Below the pieces are notes generated by a model. It was not told the DNA's origin. It saw only the letters and a list, made by a program, of their open reading frames with translations, and made no database searches. From Candidatus Sulfotelmatobacter sp. (lineage in GTDB: Bacteria; Acidobacteriota; Terriglobia; Terriglobales; Acidobacteriaceae), in the NCBI GenBank assembly GCA_030041475.1, contig JASHNU010000040.1:62001-126000 (forward strand): a stretch of 64,000 bases of DNA. Reading direction: 5' to 3'. Below are positions 28,141 to 36,476 of the stretch, in pieces. The position numbers were made by a program, and so were the translations under genes. Within the stretch, counting starts at the first letter, position 1. Each line of letters begins with the position of its first letter.

Positions 28141-28734
28141 CTACGACTTTCCTCTCTGGCAGGTCAGGATGAACTGGAACGCCTGCATGTCTTTCAACTG
28201 ATCGTCCTGCCATGTCTCCTTGATCTCGACGCTCTGGAAGAATCCGGTCTTCTGCAAGTTCGCGATCAGGTTGGCTACCGCATCGGTCGAGAGCGCTGTG
28301 CCCTCCAGGCTGACGCTGGGGCCGGTTTCATCCATCTTGCTGAGCCACACTGCTTCAGTGTTGTTCACCGTCTCGCCCAGCATGGCCATCAGGTTCACCG
28401 GAGTGGTCTGGTTGTTGCGCAGGCCGTCGATCACATCCACGCGCCGCTTGTAATTGTTGGCCTGGGTCTGCCGCTCCAGGAATCGCGCCTTTACGTCGGC
28501 CAGTTCCCGGTTCTTTTTCTGGGCTTCTTCCATGCGCACGGCGATCGCCTTGCCCTGATGATCAAGCCGGTACCAGACCATAAGATTCGCGAGTCCGGCA
28601 GCCACCAGGATCACCAGAACCTTCAGCTTGGGCGACCCCATCTCGCCGATTTCCATCGTCGGCATCGACGGACCACCACCGCCGGCGCGCTTGTTTTTCC
28701 CCTTGGCTGTTTCAAGCAGGTTGATTTTGATCAT
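28141..28734 (-). CDS. pilN: type IV pilus inner-membrane protein PilN
   Basis: Bitopic partner of PilO (197 residues). It starts with MIKINLLE, the short cytoplasmic peptide that docks into PilM, followed by a transmembrane helix (about 32-50), a coiled coil (60-95) and a periplasmic domain. Its ATG overlaps the pilM stop by four bases (ATGA), so translation is coupled. Confidence 0.94.
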   Translation of the reverse strand: MIKINLLETAKGKNKRAGGGGPSMPTMEIGEMGSPKLKVLVILVAAGLANLMVWYRLDHQGKAIAVRMEEAQKKNRELADVKARFLERQTQANNYKRRVDVIDGLRNNQTTPVNLMAMLGETVNNTEAVWLSKMDETGPSVSLEGTALSTDAVANLIANLQKTGFFQSVEIKETWQDDQLKDMQAFQFILTCQRGKS

Positions 28735-29786
28735 AGGGATTCAAAGCTCCTCAGGGCCAAGCCCACCGCTACCGCCATCTGCCCGGGGTTCTTCTCGACC
28801 AGCTCCGCCCCGAGTCCTTCCACTGGCGGAGTGACGCGCTGGAACGGATTCAGCAGTTCCACCGGCATCGAAAATTCCTGCCTCAGCGCCTCCACCAGCC
28901 CCGGCACCTTCGACGAACCGCCGGCCAGGTAAATCTTTTCGATGTGCTCACCCGCCGCGCTGGCCCGGAAGAAGTCGAATGTCTTCTGGATTTCCAGCAC
29001 GATGATTTCCGTCACCTGCTGCAGGATCGGCTGCTTGGCGTCTTCACTCACCGTGCCCACCTTGTTGCCCAGTTTGAGCGACTCGGCATCGTCAAAGCTC
29101 AGATCCAGTTCTTTCTGCAGCGAGTCGGTGTACTGGTGCCCGCCCACGCTGACATCGCGCGGGAAGAGCGGTGTCGTACCCTTCACGATGTTGATGTTCA
29201 TGACACTGGCGCCTAGGTTCAGCAGCGCTACTACCTGGCCCGGCGAGGGCTGGTAGTTGTACTCGTAGCAGTTCTGCAGCGCCAGGGCATCAATGTCCAC
29301 GATAGCCGGGGTGCGGCCTGCCATCGAGAGCACGTTGGTGTAGTTCAAAATCTTGTCCTTCTTCACCGCCACCAGGAGCACGTCCATCTGCGGCGTGCCG
29401 ACCTCGTCAGAAAGAATCTGGTAGTCGAGACTCACATCGGCAAGATCGAAGGGAATATGCTGCGCCGCTTCCTTCTCGATGGTCTCCGCCAGTTCCTGGT
29501 CGCTCATCGAGGGCAGCGAAATCTTCTTCACGATCACGGAGTGGCCGCTCACCGCCGTGGCCACCGCCTTGGTCTTGATCTGGTTGTCGAGGAACAGCTT
29601 CGAGATCGCGCTCGAAACCGTACCCGAGTCGACGATCATCGAATCGACCACGATGTCGCTGGCCAGCGCTTCCAGGCCCAGGTGCGCCACTTCGATCTGC
29701 CCACCCTTCTTTTTCAGCTCCACCGCCTTGATGCTCGAGGAGCCTACATCCAGGCCAACAATCGACTTCGATCCGAATCCAAACAT
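28731..29786 (-). CDS. pilM: type IV pilus assembly ATPase-like protein PilM
   Basis: Actin-fold cytoplasmic protein (351 residues) that binds ATP and the PilN N-terminus. Phosphate-1 loop VGLDVGSSSIKAVEL near the start, EKEAAQHIPFDLADV near residue 100, and the adenosine-loop region IYLAGGSSKVPGL near 295. It follows the small HTH gene by 44 bases. Confidence 0.95.
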   Translation of the reverse strand: MFGFGSKSIVGLDVGSSSIKAVELKKKGGQIEVAHLGLEALASDIVVDSMIVDSGTVSSAISKLFLDNQIKTKAVATAVSGHSVIVKKISLPSMSDQELAETIEKEAAQHIPFDLADVSLDYQILSDEVGTPQMDVLLVAVKKDKILNYTNVLSMAGRTPAIVDIDALALQNCYEYNYQPSPGQVVALLNLGASVMNINIVKGTTPLFPRDVSVGGHQYTDSLQKELDLSFDDAESLKLGNKVGTVSEDAKQPILQQVTEIIVLEIQKTFDFFRASAAGEHIEKIYLAGGSSKVPGLVEALRQEFSMPVELLNPFQRVTPPVEGLGAELVEKNPGQMAVAVGLALRSFESL

Positions 29787-29830
29787 GTGCCCACCTTGTG
29801 TGTGACGCGGACGTTTGTCCGCGCGGTTTT

Positions 29831-30067
29831 TTAAACGGTTCCGGCTGCCTTAGCCGCTGCTTTCGGCTTCCGTTTCACCTGCGGTTCGATCTCGCTCGAC
29901 TTCTCTTCCATCCACTGGTCCAGCCGCGACTTCTTGAAGCGCCAGCGATTCCCCAGCTTGAAGGCCGGGATTTTCTGCTCACCCACGTACTTGTAAAGCG
30001 TGTCCGGACTCACGCCCAGATATTGCGACGCCTGGCGAATGTTCATCACCTCTCGCGAGTCGGCCAT
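29831..30067 (-). CDS. small helix-turn-helix DNA-binding protein (excisionase/BldC-like)
   Basis: A 78-residue protein of the MerR-like excisionase fold (HTH_17). The motif MNIRQASQYLGVSPDTLYKY is followed by the wing KIPAFKLGNRWRFKKSRLDQW, about residues 7-50. The tail is Lys/Ala-rich. ATG 30067 is preceded by AAGGA at a short spacing. It is the first gene of the pilM-Q operon and so may autoregulate pilus genes; an excision role is unlikely because no integrase or attachment site is nearby. Confidence 0.85.
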   Translation of the reverse strand: MADSREVMNIRQASQYLGVSPDTLYKYVGEQKIPAFKLGNRWRFKKSRLDQWMEEKSSEIEPQVKRKPKAAAKAAGTV

Positions 30068-30283
30068 AGTTCCTTTTGCTTGTCCTGCTGCTCTCACCCA
30101 TGCTTGCCGGCACAGGCTTCCGCTCGGAAATCAGCTTCAGAATCTCTCTTTCCGAGGGCTTCGTGTCCTGAGCATATATCAGCCCGGAAAAGCCCCGGCT
30201 CGAAGTGAATCTCCCGGTTTTATTGGGTTTTTTGCCGGTTTTCTGGAATGGGCAAAAGTGCGGACGAGGGGGTATGTCGATAT

Positions 30284-30311
30284 ATTGTAGTTCTTAGGAA
30301 ATTGGATACAA
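30284..30311 (-). promoter_or_regulatory. candidate sigma-70 promoter of the HTH-pil operon
   Basis: On the minus strand, TTGTAT (-35) and TACAAT (-10) are separated by 16 bases, in an AT-rich stretch of an otherwise GC-rich region. It would give an untranslated leader of about 210 bases before the HTH gene. The interval 30098-30461 holds no gene. Confidence 0.5.
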
Positions 30312-30461
30312 CAGGCAGTACCCGCTATGCAGTCTGCTCCAAGTCACCCCGAGAACGGTAACTGAAGTACTAGGCACGGTACGGAGGTACTACGCCGCCC
30401 GAACAAACCCGTGCACAGACGCACGTTGCGCACGTATGTTCATCGCGCCTGCTAGAAAACG

Positions 30462-30959
30462 CTAGCGGCACTGGACGTTTATGTTCTCCGTATGGGACAT
30501 CATGTGCAGCGGCGCCAGGATTTCCAGCTGTGACTCTCCGCGAAAATCCCGGTTCGCCTCAAGCTGCGCGCTCACATTCATCCTTGGCGGTTCGAATTCG
30601 AGTCTCTGCACTGGCGTCCCCGTCCCGTTGCTGAGCACAAACCGGAACTCCACGATGCCCCTGCCCGTGCCCTCGATCGTCCCCATCATGGGCACGGTCG
30701 TGGGGCAATGCAACTGCTGGTAGTTGCGCGCGTCAACTTTCGCATCCCTGACCTGGAACACCTCGTTTGGATTGGACACTGGCGATGTAACTGTGTTGGT
30801 TTGGACAGGCCGGGTGACCGAATGGTCCGGGTTCGTTGGTATTACTTTGTGAATCGCTAGGTATAATCCCGTACATGCGGTGATCAGGGTTGCAAGCGCG
30901 GTGAGCACGCCCGGCAGAGAAGTCCAGAAGGAACCTTTTTGTTCCGCGTCGTCTGCCAC
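30462..30959 (-). CDS. single-pass membrane protein of unknown function
   Basis: About 165 residues with one transmembrane helix near the N-terminus (about 12-34, LPGVLTALATLITACTGLYL) and an extracytoplasmic beta-rich domain ending LHMMSHTENINVQCR. GTG 30959 is chosen for the strong GGAAGGGAG site seven bases upstream; the frame is open to 31025. Two Cys (in QLHCPTT and NVQCR) could form a disulfide. No family recognised. Confidence 0.6.
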   Translation of the reverse strand: MADDAEQKGSFWTSLPGVLTALATLITACTGLYLAIHKVIPTNPDHSVTRPVQTNTVTSPVSNPNEVFQVRDAKVDARNYQQLHCPTTVPMMGTIEGTGRGIVEFRFVLSNGTGTPVQRLEFEPPRMNVSAQLEANRDFRGESQLEILAPLHMMSHTENINVQCR

Positions 30960-31063
30960 GAAATGGCTCCCTTCCGCTGCCGGTCCCAGTCCGCATCGCG
31001 AGGCTGCCCTTGGAATAAGAAGCATCGCCCTAGCGTCCGGTCTCGTCAGCTACAGCAAGGGCC

Positions 31064-31918
31064 CTAATTCACGTCCGCCACGCGTCCGTTGATGAACGTG
31101 ACCTTCATGTCTTTGTAGACGTAGAGTTGCTTGGGACCGAGGTTAACCATCTTCTCGGGCTGGCCGAATGCGGCGACCACCTGGTCAATGGTCATGCCCA
31201 TCTGAATGCTCTGCGGTTGTTGTTGCTGTTGCTGAGCCTGCTGCCCACCGCCTTGCTGGCCGCCCTGTTGCTGCCCGCCCTGCTGACCGCCCTGATCTCC
31301 CCCGCCCTGATCCGCGGAAGTGTCGCTGATGGCGAAGACTTGCCCGATAGTGTCCTCGACGTCGCCAGCGCTCGCCTTACCCAAGGACCCCTTAGCGAAC
31401 TGGAAGACCATGTTCACCTTGTTGTAGGTCGGTGGATCGGTCTTGTTGCACGAATCGCAGGCGATGATGCCCATGGTCACCGTGTCTTTGTCGAGGTTTA
31501 CGTCGATCTTGCTGGGATAAACCTTGTCCCCGATCTTGAACAGCTTGGTGACGGCTTCGTTGTTGGCGGCGTCGGGGGTGGTGGGACACTTGTGCATGAG
31601 GCCGCAAAACTTATCGCTGATGCCCTTGACCTTGCCCACGGTGTCAGAGGAGTGGATGGTGCCGTCCTGATAGGTTGCCGTGCGCGTGGTGTTGTTCTTG
31701 TAAGGACTGCCCAGGATGCCGCCCTTTTTGACCTCAAGCAGCGTGCCTTCCTCCGTCACGGCGGCGCCGCTCGAGTCCGATCCCATCTTTACCAGCTTGT
31801 ATTGCGCTGCGAGTTGCTCCGCCAAAGTGGGGGCCTGTGCCCACGCCGCCGTCGAAAGGCCGGTTGCCACAGCCAGGAGCACCGCCGCTGCTCTCGTCGC
31901 CTCGATTCTCTGCCGCAT
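31064..31918 (-). CDS. secreted protein with Gln/Gly-rich linker and SmpA-like C-terminus
   Basis: A 284-residue exported protein. The signal peptide ends near AWAQ; a beta-rich domain (30-195) contains a Cys pair in CDSC; then a Gly/Gln-only linker (about 200-235); then a short C-terminal domain, MGMTIDQVVAAFGQPEKMV to the end, which looks like the SmpA/BamE-type fold that recognises a protein partner at the outer membrane. AGGAG stands nine bases before ATG 31918. Role unknown. Confidence 0.66.
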   Translation of the reverse strand: MRQRIEATRAAAVLLAVATGLSTAAWAQAPTLAEQLAAQYKLVKMGSDSSGAAVTEEGTLLEVKKGGILGSPYKNNTTRTATYQDGTIHSSDTVGKVKGISDKFCGLMHKCPTTPDAANNEAVTKLFKIGDKVYPSKIDVNLDKDTVTMGIIACDSCNKTDPPTYNKVNMVFQFAKGSLGKASAGDVEDTIGQVFAISDTSADQGGGDQGGQQGGQQQGGQQGGGQQAQQQQQQPQSIQMGMTIDQVVAAFGQPEKMVNLGPKQLYVYKDMKVTFINGRVADVN

Positions 31919-32010
31919 GATCCAAATCTCCTGAAAAGAACTTCAGTTGCATCGCCCGCGAGGTTGAGTCGCGGAAATCGCTGTAAGGGGTGAGCCCACG
32001 TCTCGAGTGG

Positions 32011-32039
32011 GTGGAGCGCTGCTTGCTGCAGCGCTCCAC
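32011..32039 (-). terminator. intergenic hairpin
   Basis: Perfect 12-bp stem GTGGAGCGCTGC with a five-base loop between two minus-strand genes. No T-run follows, so it may be an attenuator or mRNA-stabilising structure instead of a true terminator. Confidence 0.45.
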
Positions 32040-32075
32040 AGTTTCCGACAAATGACACTTAACCGGAATGAGCGT

Positions 32076-33608
32076 TTACTGTTGTCCGCCGCCCGTTCCT
32101 CCGCTCGCATTGGCCTGCTTGGCCTCAGCTTCCGCCTGATCAGCAGCTGACTGCTGATCCTGCAGGGCTTTCGCAGCGCTGGCATCAGCGGGAGGCGCGG
32201 GGACTTCACCATCCTGCTTGCCGGTGTCGGGAGCCTTGGGCAGACCGCCGGTACCTTGCTTCTTCGAAAGCTCATCCATCCCGTTGGAAAGCTGCTCGCG
32301 CAGGTGGTTGCGCATCTCCTGCAGGTCATCGAGCGACACCGCGACCTGCTTGCCCACGGCACAATCAGTCTTCTTGCTGGCCAGCACTTTCACCTGGAGG
32401 TTCTTGTCTCCGTCAGGCGTTTCAGAAGTGCGGCTGATGATGTCGCCTGCGGTCAGCGAGCACTCGTCACCGTCGGCTGTCGTAGAAACCTCGTCGCTAA
32501 CCACGAAGATCGGCCGCTTGGGATCAAGCGCCGGTGGCGGTTCGTTGCTGGCTGCCTGCCCGCCAGAGGAGGCGTTGCCGCTCTTCGAGGCATCGGCCTG
32601 ATCCGCCCCGAGCTGCGCCTTAATCTCCTCGGCCAGCTGATCCTTCACTTCCTTGGTCATCGTAACCTTGGCCTCGTCAGGCACTGGAAACCCTCCGAGG
32701 CTAGCCACGAGTTCGAGGTCCGGAGCCAGCGGACTCAGCTGCGCGTTCGCTTCCGCCTGCGCCGCATAAGACGCCTGTAGGCTGGCCGCGATCATCCAGT
32801 CGGTCAGCCAGAAGGCCGCCGATGGATACACCGGATACGGCGCCCAGTACGGGCCGTAGTATCCGTACCACGGCGCACCTCCCCATCCCCAGCCGTAGTA
32901 GACGGGCGCTGGCCACGGGTTGTAGGCCCAACCATAATAGGCTGGATGCCAATAGAAAGCAGGGGCGTAGCCGTAGTAGCAGCAGTAGCCGCCCCATCCA
33001 TACGAACGATACACGCCTACATAGGTCCGACCGCCGAACACATATGTACGCGAAACATACGTTCTGCCGCCGCGCGCGAAATACGCACGTTGCACGTATC
33101 CGCCATGTCCCCAGCCCGTGGACACAACGCGCGCCCCGTTATGCGTGCTCACGATGGTCCGGCTGCCGTGGAAGCCACGCGAAATCTGCATGCCGTGACT
33201 GTTGATGGAGCGGATTTGCCCATTCGGACGGAAGTTTGCCGTTCCGCCACTCTTCAACGAAACCGTTTTGCCGGGAGCTGTACGGCTCATGGCTGAAGCA
33301 TTTCCGGGAGTTCGGCCCGCGTTCCCTGCCATACCTGGCCGCGCTGCGTTGTTAGTGGCTCCCGGACGGGACGCGTTGTTGTTCGGCGTCCCTGGGCGTG
33401 AAGCATTGCCTGGTGCTCCCGGACGGGAAGCCGGCGTGGTGGTGTGCCCTGCCGGTGCATTGGTGTGAGCGGGGGCACTGGGATGAGACGGAGGTGCAGT
33501 GGGCTTGTTTTCAGTTTTGTGCTGGCCCCAGACAAACACCGGCACAGCAACGGCGAGCAGAAGCACAGCTGCCTTCCGCAGGAACCTTGCACTGGTAATG
33601 GAATTCAT
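32076..33608 (-). CDS. secreted protein with RPG-rich repeats and a Tyr/Trp/Gly-rich segment
   Basis: A 510-residue exported protein. Signal peptide (cleavage near VWGQ), then a Pro/Asn/Gly region with repeated N(N/A)ASRPG-like units (about 35-105), a beta-rich piece (110-200) with VYRSYGWGG, an extreme aromatic stretch (about 205-275) dominated by Tyr, Trp, Gly and Pro, and a soluble C-terminal half with a Ser/Gly linker and a Gln/Ala-rich tail. ATG 33608 has AGGAG seven bases upstream. The composition suggests a surface or matrix protein; no enzyme motif. Confidence 0.7.
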   Translation of the reverse strand: MNSITSARFLRKAAVLLLAVAVPVFVWGQHKTENKPTAPPSHPSAPAHTNAPAGHTTTPASRPGAPGNASRPGTPNNNASRPGATNNAARPGMAGNAGRTPGNASAMSRTAPGKTVSLKSGGTANFRPNGQIRSINSHGMQISRGFHGSRTIVSTHNGARVVSTGWGHGGYVQRAYFARGGRTYVSRTYVFGGRTYVGVYRSYGWGGYCCYYGYAPAFYWHPAYYGWAYNPWPAPVYYGWGWGGAPWYGYYGPYWAPYPVYPSAAFWLTDWMIAASLQASYAAQAEANAQLSPLAPDLELVASLGGFPVPDEAKVTMTKEVKDQLAEEIKAQLGADQADASKSGNASSGGQAASNEPPPALDPKRPIFVVSDEVSTTADGDECSLTAGDIISRTSETPDGDKNLQVKVLASKKTDCAVGKQVAVSLDDLQEMRNHLREQLSNGMDELSKKQGTGGLPKAPDTGKQDGEVPAPPADASAAKALQDQQSAADQAEAEAKQANASGGTGGGQQ

Positions 33609-33910
33609 CGCGCACTCCTGAATTCTAAGGATTCCGGACGACCATAAAAACGGCTCTTGGTTACGTATGAGATCCTTGCGTATGAGATCCAGGTGGCCCG
33701 AAAAGGCCGCCGATACTGGAATCCAAACCTCGACACATGTTTCGACACAGGGGAAATCGGGGCGCCAAAACGTTATCAGAACTTTGTTCGCTGCGCAATC
33801 GTTCTCTGTGGTTCCCCCTCGTGATGGCGATCTTTTTCGGTACAGCTCTTCTGGTCTCTGTCGACGACTTCTGCTGCGGTAATCTAGTCTCCAGATTACT
33901 GGAGGAAACC
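33609..33910. other. divergent intergenic region with a 15-base tandem repeat
   Basis: Lies between the RPG-rich gene and the DoxX gene. CGTATGAGATCC occurs twice 15 bases apart (33664-33675 and 33679-33690), about 60 bases before the RPG-rich gene. An open frame on the plus strand starting at 33737 runs into doxX, but its N-terminal part is not family-like. Confidence 0.4.
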
Positions 33911-34330
33911 GTGCGCTATCTGGACCGTCTGCAACCACTCGCCCTGCTCGTCATGCGCCTTTCTCTTGGCGTGATTATGGTCGTGCACGGATATCACAAA
34001 GTCTTTGGTGGCCTGCAGCATCACGCCCAGTTTGTGGCCAGCCTGGGCTTGCCGGCCTGGTTGGCCTACGTTTCATCCTTTGCAGAATTCCTTGGCGGAC
34101 TTCTGGTTCTTGCGGGCTTCTTTAGCCGACCGGCAGCTCTCGCCATCTGCATCGATCTGGCGGTGGCGATCTGGAAAGTGCACTGGCATAACGGATTCAC
34201 CGGCAACGGCGGAATCGAATTCCCTCTTGCGGCCGCCACGCTCGCTTTCGCCTTGATCTTCTTCGGCGCCGGGCCGATTTCGCTCGACCACATTCTTCGT
34301 GGCGGAGGCAGCACGCCCCGGCGATCTTGA
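33911..34330 (+). CDS. DoxX family membrane protein
   Basis: A 139-residue four-helix inner-membrane protein. LALLVMRLSLGVIMVVHGYHK in helix 1 and the FAEFLGGLLVLAGFFSRPAAL segment are typical of DoxX/DoxD-type proteins, some of which work with thiol redox or quinone partners. GTG 33911 is chosen because GGAGG sits immediately upstream and the length then matches the family. It is a single gene, followed by a hairpin. Confidence 0.86.
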   Translation: MRYLDRLQPLALLVMRLSLGVIMVVHGYHKVFGGLQHHAQFVASLGLPAWLAYVSSFAEFLGGLLVLAGFFSRPAALAICIDLAVAIWKVHWHNGFTGNGGIEFPLAAATLAFALIFFGAGPISLDHILRGGGSTPRRS

Positions 34331-34354
34331 CACACGCATCGCATGCTCAATGCC

Positions 34355-34376
34355 GGGCGGACGAATGCGTCCGCCC
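34355..34376 (+). terminator. hairpin after doxX
   Basis: Nine-bp stem GGGCGGACG with loop AATG, 25 bases after the stop. No T-run; such GC hairpins recur between genes in related genomes. Confidence 0.45.
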
Positions 34377-34554
34377 CTACACCGCAACTTATTTCAGGAT
34401 CAGGGGTTGGCAGGTGGAGGAGTCATTTTCGCTTTGCACCGGTTTGAAATCTGGCCGCAGCTGAAAGTATGATGATTCCTTACCCATGCACCTGCATCCA
34501 AACCCTTTTGCGGTCGCATCCTATCGACTGCAACCATCAATCCAGGAGGTTCTC

Positions 34555-35184
34555 GTGAGAAAGCTTGCCTTCTTTGTGATCGTGTGTGCGTTTTCCCTCA
34601 TCACCAGTTTTGCCTCAGCCCAGCAGGCTGATGTCACGCTTGGCTTTGGCACCGTCATGTCTCCCGGAGCCTCGTCGTGCAACGTGGATACCTTGCTTTG
34701 TCCGGAATCAGGCGGCCTTTATCCAACCATTGGCGTCGACGTCATCTTTCATCGGCGTTTTGGTTTCGGCTATGACGTGACTTGGAGGGGCGGGGCGGGC
34801 GCCTACCCAACGACCGGTCAAACTTACCGTCCGATCATCAATGATTTCAACGCGGTCTTCCAACCCCATGTAGGTAAGAAGATCGGCATCGACCTAATTG
34901 GCGGAATAGGGTTTCAGGACACGCGTAGCTACGGCTACACCAACAGTAGCAGCTGCGTTTATCTTGGGGCCTGCTTCACCAGTTCGTTTCACTTCCTGAC
35001 CGACGTGGGTGGGGGCGTCCGCTACTACTTCTGGCATCACGCGTTCATTCGCCCGGAAGTACGCTACTACTGGATCAACAACAACGATAGCGGTAACCTT
35101 GGCAACAATGCCGTCAGCTTCGGTTCCACAAGCGTCTTGCGGGTCGGAGCCTCGATCGGCTACACCATCGGCGGTCCAGAGTAG
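34555..35184 (+). CDS. outer membrane beta-barrel protein (paralog 1)
   Basis: A 209-residue exported protein: signal peptide VRKLAFFVIVCAFSLITSF to about residue 22, then alternating beta strands with aromatic girdles and a C-terminal strand SIGYTIGG, consistent with a small OmpA/OmpW-like barrel. A pair of Cys in SSCNVDTLLC may form a disulfide. GTG 34555 follows CAGGAGG. A related gene of almost the same length lies 143 bases downstream. Confidence 0.75.
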   Translation: MRKLAFFVIVCAFSLITSFASAQQADVTLGFGTVMSPGASSCNVDTLLCPESGGLYPTIGVDVIFHRRFGFGYDVTWRGGAGAYPTTGQTYRPIINDFNAVFQPHVGKKIGIDLIGGIGFQDTRSYGYTNSSSCVYLGACFTSSFHFLTDVGGGVRYYFWHHAFIRPEVRYYWINNNDSGNLGNNAVSFGSTSVLRVGASIGYTIGGPE

Positions 35185-35238
35185 ACTCGTTCCGGCAGTC
35201 GCGCATCATAAACCGCAGGGCATTTGCTAACATGTTCG

Positions 35239-35265
35239 CGAGCGACCAGCTTCTCTGGTCGCTCG
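35239..35265 (+). terminator. hairpin between the two barrel genes
   Basis: Eleven-bp stem CGAGCGACCAG with a five-base loop, 55 bases after the first barrel gene. Not followed by T residues. Confidence 0.5.
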
Positions 35266-35327
35266 TCCGTTAGCGGCATCCGCACCAGTTACGCTGGAAA
35301 GAATCATCAAGCTTCAGGGGAGGTGTG

Positions 35328-35936
35328 TTGAGAAAGCTCGCATTGTTGGCATCCGCGTGCACGCTCGTCGTATCTGCCAGTCTGGCCCGCGCGCAACAGC
35401 AGATTGACATCGCCGTCGGCGCCAGCCGCCTTTACTCTCCCAAGCCGCTCAACTCTTCCCTGGCCTTTCCGCCCCCGGCCCTGACAGGAGGGATTTATCC
35501 GCAAGGCAGCGTGCAGGTGATTTTCAGCAATCATTTTGGATTCAATGTGGAAGGAACTTATCGGTATAACGACGATGTGTACAACGGTTTTCAGCGCTTT
35601 CGGCCCACGTTCTACGAGGCGAACGCAGTGTATGCATCTCGCGTGACGAACCGGATTCGTGGCGATGCGATGGTCGGCATTGGGGGCGAAACCGTTCTGT
35701 TCTACAACCAGTACGGGTCGTGCAATCCGATCTACGGCGGAACCTGCCGCCCCAATGCCAACAGCACCCACTTCCTCATCGATGTGGGAGGCGACCTGCG
35801 CTACTATCTGCACGGTCGCCTTTTTGTCCGCCCCGAAGTCCACTACTACCACATCCCGAACAACACCAGCATTTTCAGCAGCAACAATATTCTTCGCTAC
35901 GGCGCGTCGATCGGGTTCAGCTTCAGTCGTCAGTAG
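35328..35936 (+). CDS. outer membrane beta-barrel protein (paralog 2)
   Basis: A 202-residue sister of the preceding gene: the same start of the signal peptide (RKLA), GGIYPQGSVQVIFSNHFGF aligning with GGLYPTIGVDVIFHRRFGF, and the same ending RYGASIGFSF. TTG 35328 is preferred over GTG 35325 because GGAGG stands four bases before it and it aligns with the GTG of paralog 1. A tandem duplication is the simplest origin. Ligand or role unknown. Confidence 0.75.
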   Translation: MRKLALLASACTLVVSASLARAQQQIDIAVGASRLYSPKPLNSSLAFPPPALTGGIYPQGSVQVIFSNHFGFNVEGTYRYNDDVYNGFQRFRPTFYEANAVYASRVTNRIRGDAMVGIGGETVLFYNQYGSCNPIYGGTCRPNANSTHFLIDVGGDLRYYLHGRLFVRPEVHYYHIPNNTSIFSSNNILRYGASIGFSFSRQ

Positions 35937-35966
35937 AGCCCCGAGCCAAAAGACTCTGAAACAAGA

Positions 35967-35995
35967 AAAGGCAGCGTAGGCTCGACGCTGCCTTT
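35967..35995. terminator. bidirectional terminator between convergent genes
   Basis: Eleven-bp stem AAAGGCAGCGT with a seven-base loop. The minus strand continues TTTTCTTGTTTC, ending the His-rich gene; the plus strand closes paralog 2. Confidence 0.8.
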
Positions 35996-36024
35996 GAGCT
36001 GCACGCGACTCACTGGGCTTGGGT

Positions 36025-36330
36025 CTACGGTTCTGCTGCGCAGATTTCGGCTTCGTGAATGGCCTGATCCAGGTGCTTGATGGCCGCGACGCGGTGGCCA
36101 TGAAAATCGTGTTCCGCCGTCTCCAGATGATGCTTGGCGTTGTGCATCGCTTCCAGCGCCTCGTCAATATGCGGGTGAGGCGGCATCGGGGTTGCGGCAG
36201 CTGCGGCCGGGGCAGCCACTGCCGGTACCCGTGCAGCCGTTGCTCTCGGTTGCAATACCGCCGCCGAGAAGGCTAGTGTGAGAACAACCGTTACTGCGAT
36301 CACGAAAAAGAAACTCAGAAACCTCTTCAT
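36025..36330 (-). CDS. small membrane-anchored His-rich protein
   Basis: A 101-residue protein with an N-terminal hydrophobic helix (about 4-24), an Ala/Pro linker and a C-terminal helical region rich in His and acidic residues (HIDEALEAMHNAKHHLETAE, then HDFHGHRVAAIKHL). The His spacing suggests metal binding or a helical hairpin. ATG 36330 has GAGGAGG five bases upstream. Ends AEICAAEP. No family recognised. Confidence 0.7.
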   Translation of the reverse strand: MKRFLSFFFVIAVTVVLTLAFSAAVLQPRATAARVPAVAAPAAAAATPMPPHPHIDEALEAMHNAKHHLETAEHDFHGHRVAAIKHLDQAIHEAEICAAEP

Positions 36331-36476
36331 TCGTTCCTCCTCGTCCGACTTGCGGCGCGGACGCAACCTTTGTGATTCCCTGGGATGGCCACGGAACATA
36401 CTCGCCTTCACTTTGAGATTTCTCCGCGACTTCCGCACAGTATAGCCGCGCCTTTACCTCTGCACCTGTGCAAAAG

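Noticed and set aside
29831-30067. mobile-element excisionase
   Set aside because: The HTH fold fits, but there is no integrase, attachment site or other mobile gene, and it is linked to the pil operon.
33664-33690. mobile element end or attachment site
   Set aside because: Only a two-copy 15-base tandem repeat without flanking integrase or inverted ends.
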